From the NCBI RefSeq assembly GCF_004794465.1, contig NZ_SSDJ01000141.1, positions 27,200 through 91,199 of the forward strand: a DNA stretch of 64,000 nucleotides, given 5' to 3'. The stretch comes from Microbacterium sp. K24. Its GTDB lineage: Bacteria > Actinomycetota > Actinomycetes > Actinomycetales > Microbacteriaceae. Positions 9,380-20,039 of the stretch are shown piece after piece; position 1 is the stretch's first letter; each line of letters starts with the position of its first letter. The notes under the pieces are model-generated. The model saw nothing but the letters and a program-made list of their open reading frames with translations. It was not told the origin of the DNA and did not search any database. Made by a program: the position numbers and the translations under genes.

Positions 9380-11145
9380 CAGGCGTCTCCCTCCCTGGCT
9401 CCATCGGTAGAACTGTCGGCTTTGGTGGGTCTGTCGCCCGCGAGGGCTTCTGCGCGCTTGCGCTCGGCGATCGTCTGCCGGCGATCCGCCTCGCCGCGGG
9501 CACGGGCGTTCTTCGCGCCGCGTCCGGTGGTGGCGGTCGCCACCTCGCGGAACTGCGAGCGGCTGCGATACACGGCGCCCAGGGCCTCGGGGTCGAGGCC
9601 GGAGAGCTTGTGCCCGCCGCCGAAGAACCGGGTGCGGGCCAGCAGCTGCATGACCGGGTGCGTGAAGATCACGAAGATGAACACGTCGATCAGGGTCGTG
9701 AGACCCAGCGTGAACGCGAAGCCCTTCACGGTGGCGTCGGCGAGGATGTAGAGCACCACGGCCGCGAGGATGTTGATCGACTTCGAGATGTAGATCGTGC
9801 GCTTCGCGCGACCCCAACCGTCTTCGACGGCCGCCGTGATGGACTTGCCGTCGCGCAGCTCGTCTCGTATTCGCTCGAAGTAGACGATGAAGGAGTCGGC
9901 CGTGAACCCGATCGAGACGATGAGACCCGCGACGCCGGCGAGCGACAGGCGGAAGCCGAGTCGCCAGGCCAGGATGCAGATGATCACGTAGGTCAGCACG
10001 GCCATCACCGCGATGGAGGCGATGATCACGGTTCCGAGCGCTCGATAGACGATGAGCGAGTAGATGGCGACGAGCGCAAGACCGATGAGGCCGGCGATGA
10101 GGCCGATCTGCAGCTGCTGCGTGCCCAGGGTCGCCGAGATCGTGTCGGAGCTCTGCACGACGAAGCTGAGCGGCAGCGCGCCGAACTTCAGCTGATCGGC
10201 GAGCGTCGTCGCGCTCTCCTGGGTGAAGCTGCCCGAGATGCTCGGTCGTCCGTCGAGGATCACACCGTTCATCCGCGGCGCGCTGAGCACGTCGCCGTCG
10301 AGCACGAACGCGAACTGGTCGCGCGGCGAGAGACCGTCGATGCGGTTCTGGTTCAGGCGGGTGCTGACCACGCCGAAGGCGTCGCCGCCCTCCCCGCTCA
10401 TCGTGAGCTGCACGAGCCAGGCACCCGACTTCGGGTCACGTCCGGCAGTGGCATCCGTGATGGCCGTGCCGTCGAGCTCGGCCGGACCGAGGAGGAACTT
10501 CTGGGCATCGTCCGGCGAGCAGGCGATGACCGGCTGGTCCTTCGGCGCGCGGGCCGGGTCGTTGTCGGGGTTCGCGCAGTCGTACGCCTGGAACTCCGCC
10601 TGGAGTTTCGGGGTGATCCACGCCAGGTCACTGGCGTCGGTCGGCTCAGCCGTGGGCGTCGCCTCGAGGTTCGGATCGGGCGTCGGGAAAGGAGTCTCGT
10701 TGCCGTCCTCACCGATGAAAGACGTGGATGCCGCGTCGGTGTACAGCACCGGTCGGAACTCGAGCTGCGCGCTGGACTGGATCCGCTCCCGGGTCTGCTC
10801 GTCGGCGACACCGGGGATCTGGACGACGATGTTCTGTCCGCCCTCGGTCGTGATGTCGGCCTCTGCGACACCCGACGCGTCGACGCGCTGGCGGATGATC
10901 GCCGCGGCCTGGTCGAGCTGCTCAGCCGACGGCGCGGCGCCGTCCTCGGTCTCGGCGCTGAGGACGATCTGGGTGCCGCCCTGGAGGTCGAGGGCGAGCT
11001 CAGGTGCCCACGAGCTGGCCGCTTCCCCGTTGGCGTCCTTGATGACGTAGACGCCCAGCGAGTTGATGCCGAAGAGCACGCCCGTCACGAGGAGCAGGCC
11101 GAGGAGGACCCGCCAGGCGTGACGGACCGGAGAGGATGAAGCCAC
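9379..11145 (-). CDS. secD: Protein translocase subunit SecD
   Basis: 588-residue partner of SecF. It has an N-terminal TM (residues about 12-30), the ALDLQGGTQIVLSAE motif that begins the first periplasmic domain, a large extracellular domain with an Actinobacteria-type insertion (PFPTPDPNLEATPTAEPT), and a six-TM C-terminal part with VSIGFTADSFIVYFERIRDE. The C-terminus carries an extra basic/acidic cytoplasmic tail of about 60 residues. Start is GTG at 11145. The gene lies 55 nt after yajC and overlaps secF by 1 nt, forming the conserved yajC-secD-secF operon. Confidence 0.96.
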   Translation of the reverse strand: MASSSPVRHAWRVLLGLLLVTGVLFGINSLGVYVIKDANGEAASSWAPELALDLQGGTQIVLSAETEDGAAPSAEQLDQAAAIIRQRVDASGVAEADITTEGGQNIVVQIPGVADEQTRERIQSSAQLEFRPVLYTDAASTSFIGEDGNETPFPTPDPNLEATPTAEPTDASDLAWITPKLQAEFQAYDCANPDNDPARAPKDQPVIACSPDDAQKFLLGPAELDGTAITDATAGRDPKSGAWLVQLTMSGEGGDAFGVVSTRLNQNRIDGLSPRDQFAFVLDGDVLSAPRMNGVILDGRPSISGSFTQESATTLADQLKFGALPLSFVVQSSDTISATLGTQQLQIGLIAGLIGLALVAIYSLIVYRALGTVIIASIAVMAVLTYVIICILAWRLGFRLSLAGVAGLIVSIGFTADSFIVYFERIRDELRDGKSITAAVEDGWGRAKRTIYISKSINILAAVVLYILADATVKGFAFTLGLTTLIDVFIFVIFTHPVMQLLARTRFFGGGHKLSGLDPEALGAVYRSRSQFREVATATTGRGAKNARARGEADRRQTIAERKRAEALAGDRPTKADSSTDGAREGDA

Positions 11146-11200
11146 GTGTGTTCAGCTTTCTGAGATGCCGGAGATGCGGGAGGCAGCGCTGGCGGCGGTC

Positions 11201-11632
11201 TTACTTGTCGTCTGCGTCCCGCTCGAGGCGCGCGCGCGTCTCCTCGGTCGTCTCGATCGCCGGAGCGTCGGTCTTGTTCACCGCGATGTCGTCGACCGCG
11301 TCGACCGGCCCGTCGACGACGGGCTCCTGCACGAGGGCGTCCTCGACGACGACGTCCTTCGGCTCGACGATGCGGAGGATGGCCTGGCTGTGGACCTCGA
11401 TGATCGTTCCGGGCGCGATCTCGACGAGGGCCGGCGAGTCGAGGTCCTCCGGGTCGTAGGCGACGATCGTCCCGTAGATGCCGCCCTGGAGCAGCACCTT
11501 GACGCCGGGAACGGTCTTCGTGGCCTTCTCCTCCTGCTCGGCCTTCATCGCCTTCGTGCGCTTGCGCGTGTTGAAGATCATGAAGACGAGGAGGACGGCG
11601 AGGAGGCCGAAGAGGATGAATTCCATGGGCAT
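11201..11632 (-). CDS. yajC: Preprotein translocase accessory subunit YajC
   Basis: 143-residue protein with one N-terminal TM (MEFILFGLLAVLLVFMIF) followed by a basic turn and the conserved YajC core (VLLQGGIYGTIVAYDPED and IEVHSQAILRIVE). The C-terminus is an acidic extension, which is common in Actinobacteria. YajC binds SecDF in the membrane. The ATG at 11632 is preferred because it has a GAAAGG Shine-Dalgarno about 10 nt upstream; a second ATG two codons later is possible. First gene of the secDF set, 74 nt after ruvB. Confidence 0.92.
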   Translation of the reverse strand: MPMEFILFGLLAVLLVFMIFNTRKRTKAMKAEQEEKATKTVPGVKVLLQGGIYGTIVAYDPEDLDSPALVEIAPGTIIEVHSQAILRIVEPKDVVVEDALVQEPVVDGPVDAVDDIAVNKTDAPAIETTEETRARLERDADDK

Positions 11633-11706
11633 GGGGGAAGCGCCTTTCTCAGGTGCACGCACCAGCCTTTGGGCGCACAAGGATATCCGGGGGAAGTCTC
11701 CAGCGA

Positions 11707-12732
11707 TTATAGGTCATCAAGGCGAAGCGTCCCGTCCGGGTGCGGCACCCCGAGGTGCGCGTACGCTTCCGGCATCGCGACGCGGCCCCGCGGAGTGCGG
11801 CCGAGGAAGCCGATCCGGACGAGGTACGGCTCGACGACGCTCTCGACGGTCTCGCCCTCCTCGCCGACAGCGACGGCGAGGGTGCTGAGCCCGACGGGTC
11901 CGCCGCGGAAGCGTCGGACCAACGCCTCCAGGACAGCGCGATCCAGCCGGTCGAGACCGATCGCGTCCACGTCGTAGAGCTCCAGGGCGGCCCGCACGTC
12001 GTGCATGGTGGCTGAGCCGTCGCCGTGGACCAGGGCATAGTCGCGTACGCGGCGGAGCAGACGGTTCGCGATCCGGGGGGTGCCCCGCGAGCGCCGGGCG
12101 ATCTCGGCCAGCGAGTCGCGAGGGATGTCGACGCCGAGCACGACCGCGGAGCGCGCGATGACCTGCTCGAGCTCGTGCTCCTCGTAGAACTCGAGGTGGC
12201 CGGTGAACCCGAAGCGGTCGCGCAGCGGGTTGGGCAGCAGACCGGACCGCGTCGTCGCGCCCACCAGCGTGAAGGGGGCGAGTTCGAGGGGGATGCTCGT
12301 CGCGCCGGCGCCTTTGCCGACCATGATGTCGATGCGGTAGTCCTCCATCGCGAGGTACAGCATCTCCTCGGCGGACCGGGCCATGCGGTGGATCTCGTCG
12401 ATGAAGAGGACCTCGCCGGGCACGAGGCTCGAGAGGAGAGCAGCCAGGTCGCCGGCATGCTGGATCGCCGGACCGCTGGAGAGCCGCAGCGGACGATCGC
12501 TCTCGTGCGCGACGATCATCGCCAGCGTGGTCTTGCCGAGCCCGGGCGGCCCCGCCAGCAGGATGTGATCGGCGGGGCGGCTCTGGATGCGGGCGGCTTC
12601 GAGCAGCAGCTGCAGCTGACCGCGGACCTTCTGCTGACCGACGAACTCGCTGAGACTGGCGGGGCGCAGGGCGCCCTCGATCGCGAGCTCGGTGTCGTCG
12701 ACCGGCTCGGTGGCATCGCGGGCGTCAGACAC
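11707..12732 (-). CDS. ruvB: Holliday junction branch migration helicase RuvB
   Basis: 341-residue AAA+ motor that drives Holliday junction branch migration with RuvA. Visible are the N-terminal [15 protein letters not shown] motif, Walker [14 protein letters not shown] near residue 62, Walker [12 protein letters not shown], the sensor region [19 protein letters not shown], and a C-terminal winged helix ending in [13 protein letters not shown]. Length is normal for the family. Its start overlaps the ruvA end by 8 nt, consistent with coupled expression in the ruvCAB operon. Confidence 0.97.
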   Translation of the reverse strand: MSDARDATEPVDDTELAIEGALRPASLSEFVGQQKVRGQLQLLLEAARIQSRPADHILLAGPPGLGKTTLAMIVAHESDRPLRLSSGPAIQHAGDLAALLSSLVPGEVLFIDEIHRMARSAEEMLYLAMEDYRIDIMVGKGAGATSIPLELAPFTLVGATTRSGLLPNPLRDRFGFTGHLEFYEEHELEQVIARSAVVLGVDIPRDSLAEIARRSRGTPRIANRLLRRVRDYALVHGDGSATMHDVRAALELYDVDAIGLDRLDRAVLEALVRRFRGGPVGLSTLAVAVGEEGETVESVVEPYLVRIGFLGRTPRGRVAMPEAYAHLGVPHPDGTLRLDDL

Positions 12733-13345
12733 GCGCCGGGCCTCCCTGTGCCGGCCCCAGGAGAGCGAGCGTGCGCCGCAGGAGCGACGAGACCGAGGTG
12801 CGTTCGGCTTCGGTCGCGTCGGCGGCCGTCTGCGCCGCGGCCTCCGTGGCGACCTTCTCCGACCACCCGAGACCCACGAGGGCGGCGGCGACCTGGGAGA
12901 CGACGTCGTCGCCTGCCGACGCCGTTCCGCGCTTCGGCGCCGCGGTGGGGTGCACCTTGCCGGCGAGCTGGAGCACGATGAGCTTCGCGGTCTTCGGACC
13001 GATTCCGGAGACCCTCCGGAACGGCGCGTCCTCCTCCGCCGTGACGGCCTCGGCGATCTGATCCACGGTGAGGTGCGACAGCACGCCCAGCGCCGACTTC
13101 GGTCCGACGCCCGTGACGCTGATCAGGAGACCGAAGATCTCCAGCTCGTCGCGCTCGGCGAAACCGTACAGCGACAGCGAGTCCTCGCGGACGATCAGGC
13201 TGGTGTGCAGTCGGAGGCGCTCCCCCACGGTCGCCGTGTGCGCGACATCGGTCGGCACGGCGACGGAGAAACCGACTCCGCCCACGTCGATGACGACCTG
13301 ATCGGGTGTCGTATGCAGGACGACACCGTGCAGAGAGGAGATCAT
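12725..13345 (-). CDS. ruvA: Holliday junction DNA-binding protein RuvA
   Basis: 206-residue tetrameric junction-binding subunit. The N-terminal OB fold starts MISSLHGVV, then tandem helix-hairpin-helix motifs appear as [15 protein letters not shown] near residue 75 and [19 protein letters not shown] near residue 110, followed by a flexible linker and the C-terminal RuvB-binding domain III ([18 protein letters not shown]). All domains are intact. It sits between ruvC (9-nt gap) and ruvB (8-nt overlap). Confidence 0.96.
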   Translation of the reverse strand: MISSLHGVVLHTTPDQVVIDVGGVGFSVAVPTDVAHTATVGERLRLHTSLIVREDSLSLYGFAERDELEIFGLLISVTGVGPKSALGVLSHLTVDQIAEAVTAEEDAPFRRVSGIGPKTAKLIVLQLAGKVHPTAAPKRGTASAGDDVVSQVAAALVGLGWSEKVATEAAAQTAADATEAERTSVSSLLRRTLALLGPAQGGPARV

Positions 13346-13354
13346 CCGACCAGC

Positions 13355-13933
13355 CTAGGGCGTGGCTCGTAGATATGTTCGAGCGACACGCTCGGCGTCG
13401 GCCCAGGCCCGCTGGGCGGGAGTCAGAGCCCCTTGCGTGGCGACCGCACCGCCGCGGCGCCAGGCATGGCACAGGGCGATCGCGAGAGCGTCGGCCGCGT
13501 CGGCCGGCTGCGGCGGCGCATCCAGGCGCAGGATGCGGGCGATCATGGCCTGCACCTGCCGCTTGTCGGCGGAGCCGTATCCGGTGACGGCCGCCTTCAC
13601 CTCGCTCGGCGTGTGCGTGGCGGCCGGCAGCCCGGATTCGGCGGCGATGAGGAGAGCGACGCCGCTCGCCTGCGCCGTGCCCATCACGGTGTGCGTGTTC
13701 TGCTGGGCGAAGACCCTCTCGACCGCGACGGCATCCGGCCTGTGTTCGGCGATCACCGCGCGGATCCCGGCGGCGACGACGGCAAGGCGGTCCCCGATCT
13801 CCGCATCAGGCGAGGAACGGATCACGCTCACATGCACCAGGGTGCCTCGGCGCGACCCGTCGACGTCGACGACGCCGACTCCGCACCGGGTGAGACCGGG
13901 GTCGATGCCGAGGACGCGCAGGGAGGAGCTCAC
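13355..13933 (-). CDS. ruvC: Holliday junction resolvase RuvC
   Basis: 192-residue RNase H-fold endonuclease that cuts Holliday junctions. The expected acidic active-site residues are visible: Asp in [15 protein letters not shown] near residue 10, Glu in [18 protein letters not shown] near residue 72, and the C-terminal pair in [16 protein letters not shown] near residue 145. Length is slightly above the E. coli enzyme, with a short C-terminal extension. It lies 46 nt downstream of the yebC-family gene and is the first gene of ruvCAB. Confidence 0.96.
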   Translation of the reverse strand: MSSSLRVLGIDPGLTRCGVGVVDVDGSRRGTLVHVSVIRSSPDAEIGDRLAVVAAGIRAVIAEHRPDAVAVERVFAQQNTHTVMGTAQASGVALLIAAESGLPAATHTPSEVKAAVTGYGSADKRQVQAMIARILRLDAPPQPADAADALAIALCHAWRRGGAVATQGALTPAQRAWADAERVARTYLRATP

Positions 13934-13979
13934 TCCCCCAGGCTAAGCCGGACGATCGGCGACGAGCGTCAGGCTCGCC

Positions 13980-14741
13980 TCACTCGTCGTCGTTCTCGAG
14001 TTCGGCCTGGACCTCGGGCGTCAGGTCGAAGTTCGTGAACACGTTCTGCACGTCCTCGCTGTCTTCGAGGGCGTCGATGAGTCGGAAGATCTTGCGAGCG
14101 GTGTCGACGTCGATCTCGACCTTGAGATTCGGCACGAACTCCACATCGGCGGATTCGTAGTCGATCCCGGCCTCCTGCAGCGCGGTGCGCACCGCGACGA
14201 GGTCGGTGGCCTCGGTGATGACCTCGAAGCCCTCGGCGTGCGGCTCGATCTCCTCGGCGCCCGCCTCGAGCGCCGCCATCATGACGTCGTCCTCGGTCGT
14301 GCCCTCGGAGCCGACGACGATGACGCCCTTGCGGCTGAAGTTGTAGGCCACGCTGCCCGGGTCGGCGAGCGTGCCGCCGTTGCGGGTGAGAGCCGTGCGG
14401 ACCTCGGCGGCAGCGCGGTTCTTGTTGTCGGTCAGACACTCGATCATCAGAGCCACACCGTTGGGTCCGTATCCCTCGTACATGATCGAGAGGTACTCGA
14501 CGGCTTCGCCGCCGATGCCCGCACCGCGCTTCACCGCGCGGTCGATGTTGTCCTTGGGGACGGAGGTCTTCTTCGCCTTCTGCACCGCGTCGAACAGCGT
14601 CGGGTTGCCGGCCATGTCGGCGCCGCCGAGCTTGGCCGCGACCTCGATGTTCTTGATGAGCTTGGCCCACGACTTCGCCCGACGGGAGTCGATGATGGCC
14701 TTCTTGTGCTTCGTGGTCGCCCACTTGGAATGCCCGGACAT
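13980..14741 (-). CDS. YebC/PmpR family DNA-binding regulator / translation factor
   Basis: 253-residue YebC/TACO1 family protein. The start [15 protein letters not shown] and the [22 protein letters not shown] stretch are the family signature, followed by the conserved [20 protein letters not shown] motif and the three-domain fold to the acidic C-terminus. Members have been described as transcription regulators and, more recently, as factors easing ribosome stalling at proline-rich sequences. Which role applies cannot be read from the sequence. Genomic position directly upstream of ruvC is the usual one. Confidence 0.94.
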   Translation of the reverse strand: MSGHSKWATTKHKKAIIDSRRAKSWAKLIKNIEVAAKLGGADMAGNPTLFDAVQKAKKTSVPKDNIDRAVKRGAGIGGEAVEYLSIMYEGYGPNGVALMIECLTDNKNRAAAEVRTALTRNGGTLADPGSVAYNFSRKGVIVVGSEGTTEDDVMMAALEAGAEEIEPHAEGFEVITEATDLVAVRTALQEAGIDYESADVEFVPNLKVEIDVDTARKIFRLIDALEDSEDVQNVFTNFDLTPEVQAELENDDE

Positions 14742-14883
14742 AAGTCTCCGCTCGTCGTATCCGCCCGGGAGCTCGCACCCAGGGCGTCGTCCATTCTATC
14801 GAACCGGGCCCCCGCTCCGTGGCCGTCCGGTCTGCGGCTCCAGACCCCTGGTGCGGAGCAACGCACGGGTGTAGTCCTGACGC

Positions 14884-16263
14884 ATGAACGCGAATGATCT
14901 CGACGACCGGGCGCGCGCACTCGAGGCCGCTCACCGCGCCGCCTCGACCTTCCTGGATTCGATAGACGATCGCCCGGTGTGGCCGCGTGCGTCGCTGGAG
15001 GACATGCTCTCCGTCTTCGGAGGCCCTCTCGCCGACGAGGGCGTGGATCCGGCGGACGTGATCGCCGCGATGGCCGAGCGCGCCGACCCCGGTCTCGTCG
15101 CGATCCCCGGCGGACGCTTCTTCGGCTTCGTGATCGGTGCCACGCACCCCGCAGCTCTCGCCGCGGACTGGCTCGTGTCCGCGTGGGACCAGAACTCCGG
15201 CTCATCCACCCTCACACCGGCGACCGTCGCCCTGGAGCGCATCGCCGGACAGTGGATGCTGGAGCTGTTCGGGCTTCCCTCCTCCGCCAGCGTCGGCTTC
15301 GTCACGGGAGGGCAGCTCGCGAACTTCACCTGTCTCGCCACCGCGCGCCACGCGGTCATGGCACGTAAGGGCTGGGACATCGCAGAGCAGGGGTTCCACG
15401 GTGCTCCCCCGTTGCGCTTCGCCGTCGGCGCAGACCGGCACGGCTCCATCGATCGCGCCGCCCGCTTCCTCGGGATCGGACGTGCGGAGCTGACCGTCGT
15501 CGAGTCCGACGATCAGGGGCGCATGCGGCCGGATGCGCTGGCCATGGCGCTCGCCGATGCCGACGGCCCGCTGATCGTCTGCCTGCAGGCCGGCGAGGTG
15601 CATACGGGCGCCTTCGACGACTTCCGTGCCCTGATCCCCATCGCGAAGGACCACGGAGCCTGGGTGCACGTCGACGGCGCGTTCGGCCTCTGGGCCGCGG
15701 CATCCGACACCCTGCGTCCTCTCACCACCGGGATGGAGCAGGCCGATTCCTGGGCGACGGATGCCCACAAGACGCTGAACGTGCCCTACGACTGCGGGAT
15801 GGCGATCGTGCGCGACCCCGCCGACTCGATCGCGGCGTTCCGCACCGGCGGCGACTACCTGATCTACTCCGGGCTCGACCCGTGGGATGTGACGCCCGAG
15901 CTCTCGCGGCGGGCGCGCGGGGTGCCCGCTTGGGCGGCGATGCGCAGCCTCGGTCGCTCCGGCATCGCCGCGCTCATCGACCGTCTGCACGACAACGCCG
16001 TCGCCATGGCCACGGGACTCGCATCGATCGACCAGATCGAGATCCTCAACGACGTCGGCTACACCCAGGTCATGTTCCGGGCCGCATCCGATGCTGCGAC
16101 CCGAGCACTCGGTCAGGCGATCCTCGTCGACGGCACGTCAGCGGTCACCGGCGCCGAATGGCGGGGCCGAGCAGCGCTCCGGTGCTCGATGTCGTCGTGG
16201 GCGACGACTCCGGATGACATCATCCGTACGGTCGAGGCGGTCCGGCGCCTGATGAGGGGCTAG
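14884..16263 (+). CDS. PLP-dependent amino acid decarboxylase (group II, aromatic/glutamate type)
   Basis: 459-residue fold-type I PLP enzyme of the pyridoxal-dependent decarboxylase family. Key features are SVGFVTGGQLANFTCL near residue 140 (cofactor phosphate region), WVHVDGAFGLWAA with the Asp that contacts the pyridine nitrogen, and the Schiff-base lysine in SWATDAHKTLNVPYDCG near residue 300. Substrate cannot be decided; candidates include aromatic amino acids or glutamate-like substrates. It is placed between yebC and pdxT, on the opposite strand to both, and overlaps pdxT by 4 nt at the 3' end. An insertion into the usual pdxST-yebC-ruv order is inferred, placing a PLP consumer beside PLP synthesis. 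Confidence 0.85.
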   Translation: MNANDLDDRARALEAAHRAASTFLDSIDDRPVWPRASLEDMLSVFGGPLADEGVDPADVIAAMAERADPGLVAIPGGRFFGFVIGATHPAALAADWLVSAWDQNSGSSTLTPATVALERIAGQWMLELFGLPSSASVGFVTGGQLANFTCLATARHAVMARKGWDIAEQGFHGAPPLRFAVGADRHGSIDRAARFLGIGRAELTVVESDDQGRMRPDALAMALADADGPLIVCLQAGEVHTGAFDDFRALIPIAKDHGAWVHVDGAFGLWAAASDTLRPLTTGMEQADSWATDAHKTLNVPYDCGMAIVRDPADSIAAFRTGGDYLIYSGLDPWDVTPELSRRARGVPAWAAMRSLGRSGIAALIDRLHDNAVAMATGLASIDQIEILNDVGYTQVMFRAASDAATRALGQAILVDGTSAVTGAEWRGRAALRCSMSSWATTPDDIIRTVEAVRRLMRG

Positions 16264-16857
16264 GCGGCAGCGGCCTCGCGGCTGCGGACTCGATCGAGGA
16301 ACCGGAGGTGGAACCGCTTCTCCCCCGTGATCTCCGGGTGGAAGCTCAGCCCGAGCAAGCCGCCCTGCTCGACCGCGACGACGCGTCCGTCCGGCAGCGC
16401 CGCGAGAACCGTCGCAGCGGGCCCGACCGATTCGACGACGGGGCCGCGGATGAAAGCGGCCTTGACGGGCTCGTCGCCGAGTTCGGGCACGACGAGTTCG
16501 GCCTCGAAGGACTCGACCTGACGGCCGAAGGCGTTGCGGCGCACGACCGCGTGAATGCCACCGAAGGACTCCTGTCCGTCGATCGCGTCGACCACCGAAT
16601 CGGCCAGCATGATGAGGCCCGCGCAGGTACCGAGGACGGGCATCCCCGCGGCGATCGCGGCGCGGATCGGCTCCTGCATGCCGAAGATCCGGGACAGCTT
16701 GTCTATGACGCTCGACTCTCCCCCGGGGATGACCAGGCCGTCGACGGACGCGAGCTCCGCGGGGCGCCGCACGAGGGTGACGTCGGCGCCCAGCGCCGCG
16801 AGCAGGGCGGCGTGCTCGCGCACGTCGCCCTGCAGCGCGAGAACGCCGACTCGGGGG

Positions 16858-16868
<11 letters not shown>
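16260..16868 (-). CDS. pdxT: Pyridoxal 5'-phosphate synthase glutaminase subunit PdxT
   Basis: 202-residue class I glutamine amidotransferase that feeds ammonia to PdxS. Seen are [17 protein letters not shown] at the start, [13 protein letters not shown], the nucleophile in [14 protein letters not shown], and the HP-E pair in [15 protein letters not shown] completing the catalytic triad. The GTG start at 16868 is chosen because it lies just before the conserved N-terminus and overlaps the pdxS stop by 11 nt. The longer upstream frame runs inside pdxS and lacks similarity. It forms a two-gene operon with pdxS. Confidence 0.95.
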
Positions 16869-17751
<883 letters not shown>

Positions 17752-17836
17752 GAAAGGGCTCCTGTCGAGTGAACCAAAGTCTTGATTGATCTAGGCCAAA
17801 CATAGCACTGTCCGATACGACCTAGAATCGAGGAGC
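17752..17836. promoter_or_regulatory. Divergent pdxS / MocR regulator control region with CCAAA direct repeats
   Basis: This 85-bp AT-richer gap contains two direct CCAAA repeats at 17774-17778 and 17796-17800, spaced 22 bp (about two helical turns), a TTGATTGATC element between them, and a TAGAAT hexamer at 17823-17828. TAGAAT lies 8 nt before the regulator ATG at 17837, which suits a leaderless transcript; AGGAG at 17831-17835 is too close to serve as a normal ribosome site. MocR-type PdxR regulators often bind direct repeats between divergent pdx genes, so the CCAAA pair is a candidate operator. This is inference. Confidence 0.45.
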
Positions 17837-19141
17837 ATGAGCGAAGAGATCACAGGAACCACGGCGTCCGACATCGCCGACAGCGTGCGCGGACTCCGCG
17901 ACCGCGGCATCCTGCGTCCGGGCAGCCCGCTCCCCCCGGTCCGAGAGCTCGCGGCCCGTCTGGGCGTCAACCGGAACACCGCCGTAGCCGCCTATCGGCA
18001 GCTCGCGCAAGCAGGTCTGGTCGTCTCGCGGGGTCGCGCCGGCACCGTTCTCGCCGGTCACGAGACCGTCGCTCAGGAGGGCTACGCGCCCGACACCGTG
18101 CTGCGCGACGTCGGGACGGGCAACCCCGATCCGCGTCTCATCCCCGATCCGTCCCCTGCGCTGATGAACATCGCCAGCAGGCCCGTGCTCTACGGCGAAC
18201 CCGTGATCGATCGCGATCTCGACGAGTGGGCACGCCGGTGGATCGCCGCCGACCTCGATGCGGATTTCCGCATCACCGTCACGAGCGGCGCCGTCGATGC
18301 GGTCGAGCGCCTCCTCGCGCAGGCCCTGACGCGAGATGACGCGGTCGCTCTGGAGGACCCGTGCTTCCTCGCCAGCATCCACACCGTGCGGCTCGGCGGC
18401 TACCGCGCCGTCGCCGTGCCCGTCGACGACCAGGGCATGACGGTGGACGGGCTCCGCGCGGCCCTCGACGCCGGCGTCCGCGCGGTCATCTGCACTCCGC
18501 GTGCGCAGAATCCGACGGGCGCGAGCCTCACCGCCGAGCGCGCCGCCGAGCTCCGCACCGTTCTCGCCGATCACCCTTACGTGCTCATCATCGAGGACGA
18601 CCACTTCTCGATGCTCTCGCAGCGCCCCTACGAGTCGCTCATCGGGCCGGGCCATCGTCGATTCGCCCTGGTGCGCTCGGTGTCGAAGTTCCTCGGTCCC
18701 GACATGTGCCTCGCGATCGCCGCGACAGACGCGGAGACCGCCGACCGGCTGGCGATGCGGCTGAGCCCTGGCACGACCTGGGTGAGTCACCTGCTGCAGC
18801 GACTCGCGCTCACGCAGCTGACGGATGAGACCGTCACGGCCGAGGTCGCCGCGGCCGCCGCACACTACGCCGAGCGCAACGCCGCCTTCGCCGCGCGCCT
18901 GCGCGTGCACGGCATCGACGCACCGTCATCCGACGGGCTCAGTCTGTGGGTCGAGCTCCCGCAGCCTGCCCGCACGGTCACCGAGCGCCTGATGCGCCGC
19001 GGCTGGCTCGCTCGCACGGGTGACGAGTTCGCTCTCGACGACCGCGCCGAACCCTCGCATCACCTGCGACTCACCGTGCACGATCTCGACGATGCGGATG
19101 CCGCGACCCTCGTCGACGATCTCGTCGCCGCCGTCCGATGA
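17837..19141 (+). CDS. MocR-type GntR/aminotransferase regulator, PdxR-like
   Basis: 434-residue fusion of an N-terminal GntR winged helix (residues about 5-75, with LPPVRELAARLGVNRNTAVAAYRQL) and a fold-type I aminotransferase-like domain. The latter carries VTSGAVDAVERLL, the ICTPRAQNPTGAS motif and the PLP lysine in RSVSKFLGPD. MocR proteins use PLP as a sensed ligand. Divergent position to pdxST and a following pyridoxal kinase make a vitamin B6 regulator the best call. Regulated genes are inferred from context only. Confidence 0.88.
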   Translation: MSEEITGTTASDIADSVRGLRDRGILRPGSPLPPVRELAARLGVNRNTAVAAYRQLAQAGLVVSRGRAGTVLAGHETVAQEGYAPDTVLRDVGTGNPDPRLIPDPSPALMNIASRPVLYGEPVIDRDLDEWARRWIAADLDADFRITVTSGAVDAVERLLAQALTRDDAVALEDPCFLASIHTVRLGGYRAVAVPVDDQGMTVDGLRAALDAGVRAVICTPRAQNPTGASLTAERAAELRTVLADHPYVLIIEDDHFSMLSQRPYESLIGPGHRRFALVRSVSKFLGPDMCLAIAATDAETADRLAMRLSPGTTWVSHLLQRLALTQLTDETVTAEVAAAAAHYAERNAAFAARLRVHGIDAPSSDGLSLWVELPQPARTVTERLMRRGWLARTGDEFALDDRAEPSHHLRLTVHDLDDADAATLVDDLVAAVR

Positions 19142-19187
19142 TCACCCGCTGCGGACACCCGTCCGCCCTGAATGAAAGGATCGGAGA

Positions 19188-20039
19188 ATGAAGATCCTCT
19201 CCATCCAGTCCGCCGTCGCCTACGGCCACGTCGGAAACTCCGCCGCGGTGTTCCCGCTGCAGCGCATCGGCGTCGAGGTGCTGCCCGTGTACACGGTGAA
19301 CTTCTCCAACCACACCGGCTACGGCGCGTGGCGAGGGCCGCTGATCGCGCCCGACGACGTCCGTGAGGTCATCACCGGCATCGAGGAGCGCGGCGTCTTC
19401 GGACAGGTGGATGCCGTGCTCAGCGGCTACCAGGGCGGCGAGGGCATCGGTGACGTCATCATCGACGCCGTCGCGCGTGTGAAGGCCGCGAATCCGGAGG
19501 CCGTCTACGCCTGCGATCCGGTGATGGGAAACGCGAAGTCCGGATGCTTCGTCGCGCCGGCCATCCCTGTGCTGCTGCGCGAGCGCGTGGTGCCGGTGGC
19601 CGACATCATCACGCCGAACCAGTTCGAGCTGGGCTTCCTCACCGAGACCGAGCCCGACACGCTCGAGTCGACCCTCGCCTCCGCCGACCTGGCGCGGGCG
19701 ATGGGTCCTCGAACGATCCTCGTCACGAGCGTCGAGCGTCCTGACCGCGAGGAGGGCACGATCGAGATGCTCGTCGTCGACGACGCGGGTGCCTGGATCG
19801 TGCAGACCCCGCACCTGCCGATGAAGGCGAACGGCTCCGGCGATGTGACAGCCGCCCTGTTCACGGCCCACTACGTCGAGACCGGCAGCGCGCAGTCCGC
19901 GCTCGAGCGCACGGCGTCCAGCGTCTACGACCTGCTCAAGGCCACCCTCGAGTCGGGTGCGCGGGAGCTGCAGCTCGTCGAGGCGCAGGAGTTCTACGCC
20001 AACCCGCAGATGCAGTTCACCGCGCGCCAGGTGCGCTAG
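19188..20039 (+). CDS. pdxY: Pyridoxal kinase PdxY
   Basis: 283-residue ribokinase-fold enzyme that phosphorylates pyridoxal in the B6 salvage route. The start MKILSIQSAVAYGHVGNSAA is characteristic of PdxY, followed by VLSGYQGGEGIGDVI, the YACDPVMGNAKSGCFV segment, ITPNQFELGFLT, and the anion-hole motif NGSGDVTAALF near residue 225. It follows the MocR regulator by 46 nt on the same strand, with GAAAGGATCGGAGA as ribosome binding region. The block thus joins de novo PLP synthesis, regulation and salvage. Its 3' end overlaps the convergent HIT gene by 4 nt. Confidence 0.93.
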   Translation: MKILSIQSAVAYGHVGNSAAVFPLQRIGVEVLPVYTVNFSNHTGYGAWRGPLIAPDDVREVITGIEERGVFGQVDAVLSGYQGGEGIGDVIIDAVARVKAANPEAVYACDPVMGNAKSGCFVAPAIPVLLRERVVPVADIITPNQFELGFLTETEPDTLESTLASADLARAMGPRTILVTSVERPDREEGTIEMLVVDDAGAWIVQTPHLPMKANGSGDVTAALFTAHYVETGSAQSALERTASSVYDLLKATLESGARELQLVEAQEFYANPQMQFTARQVR

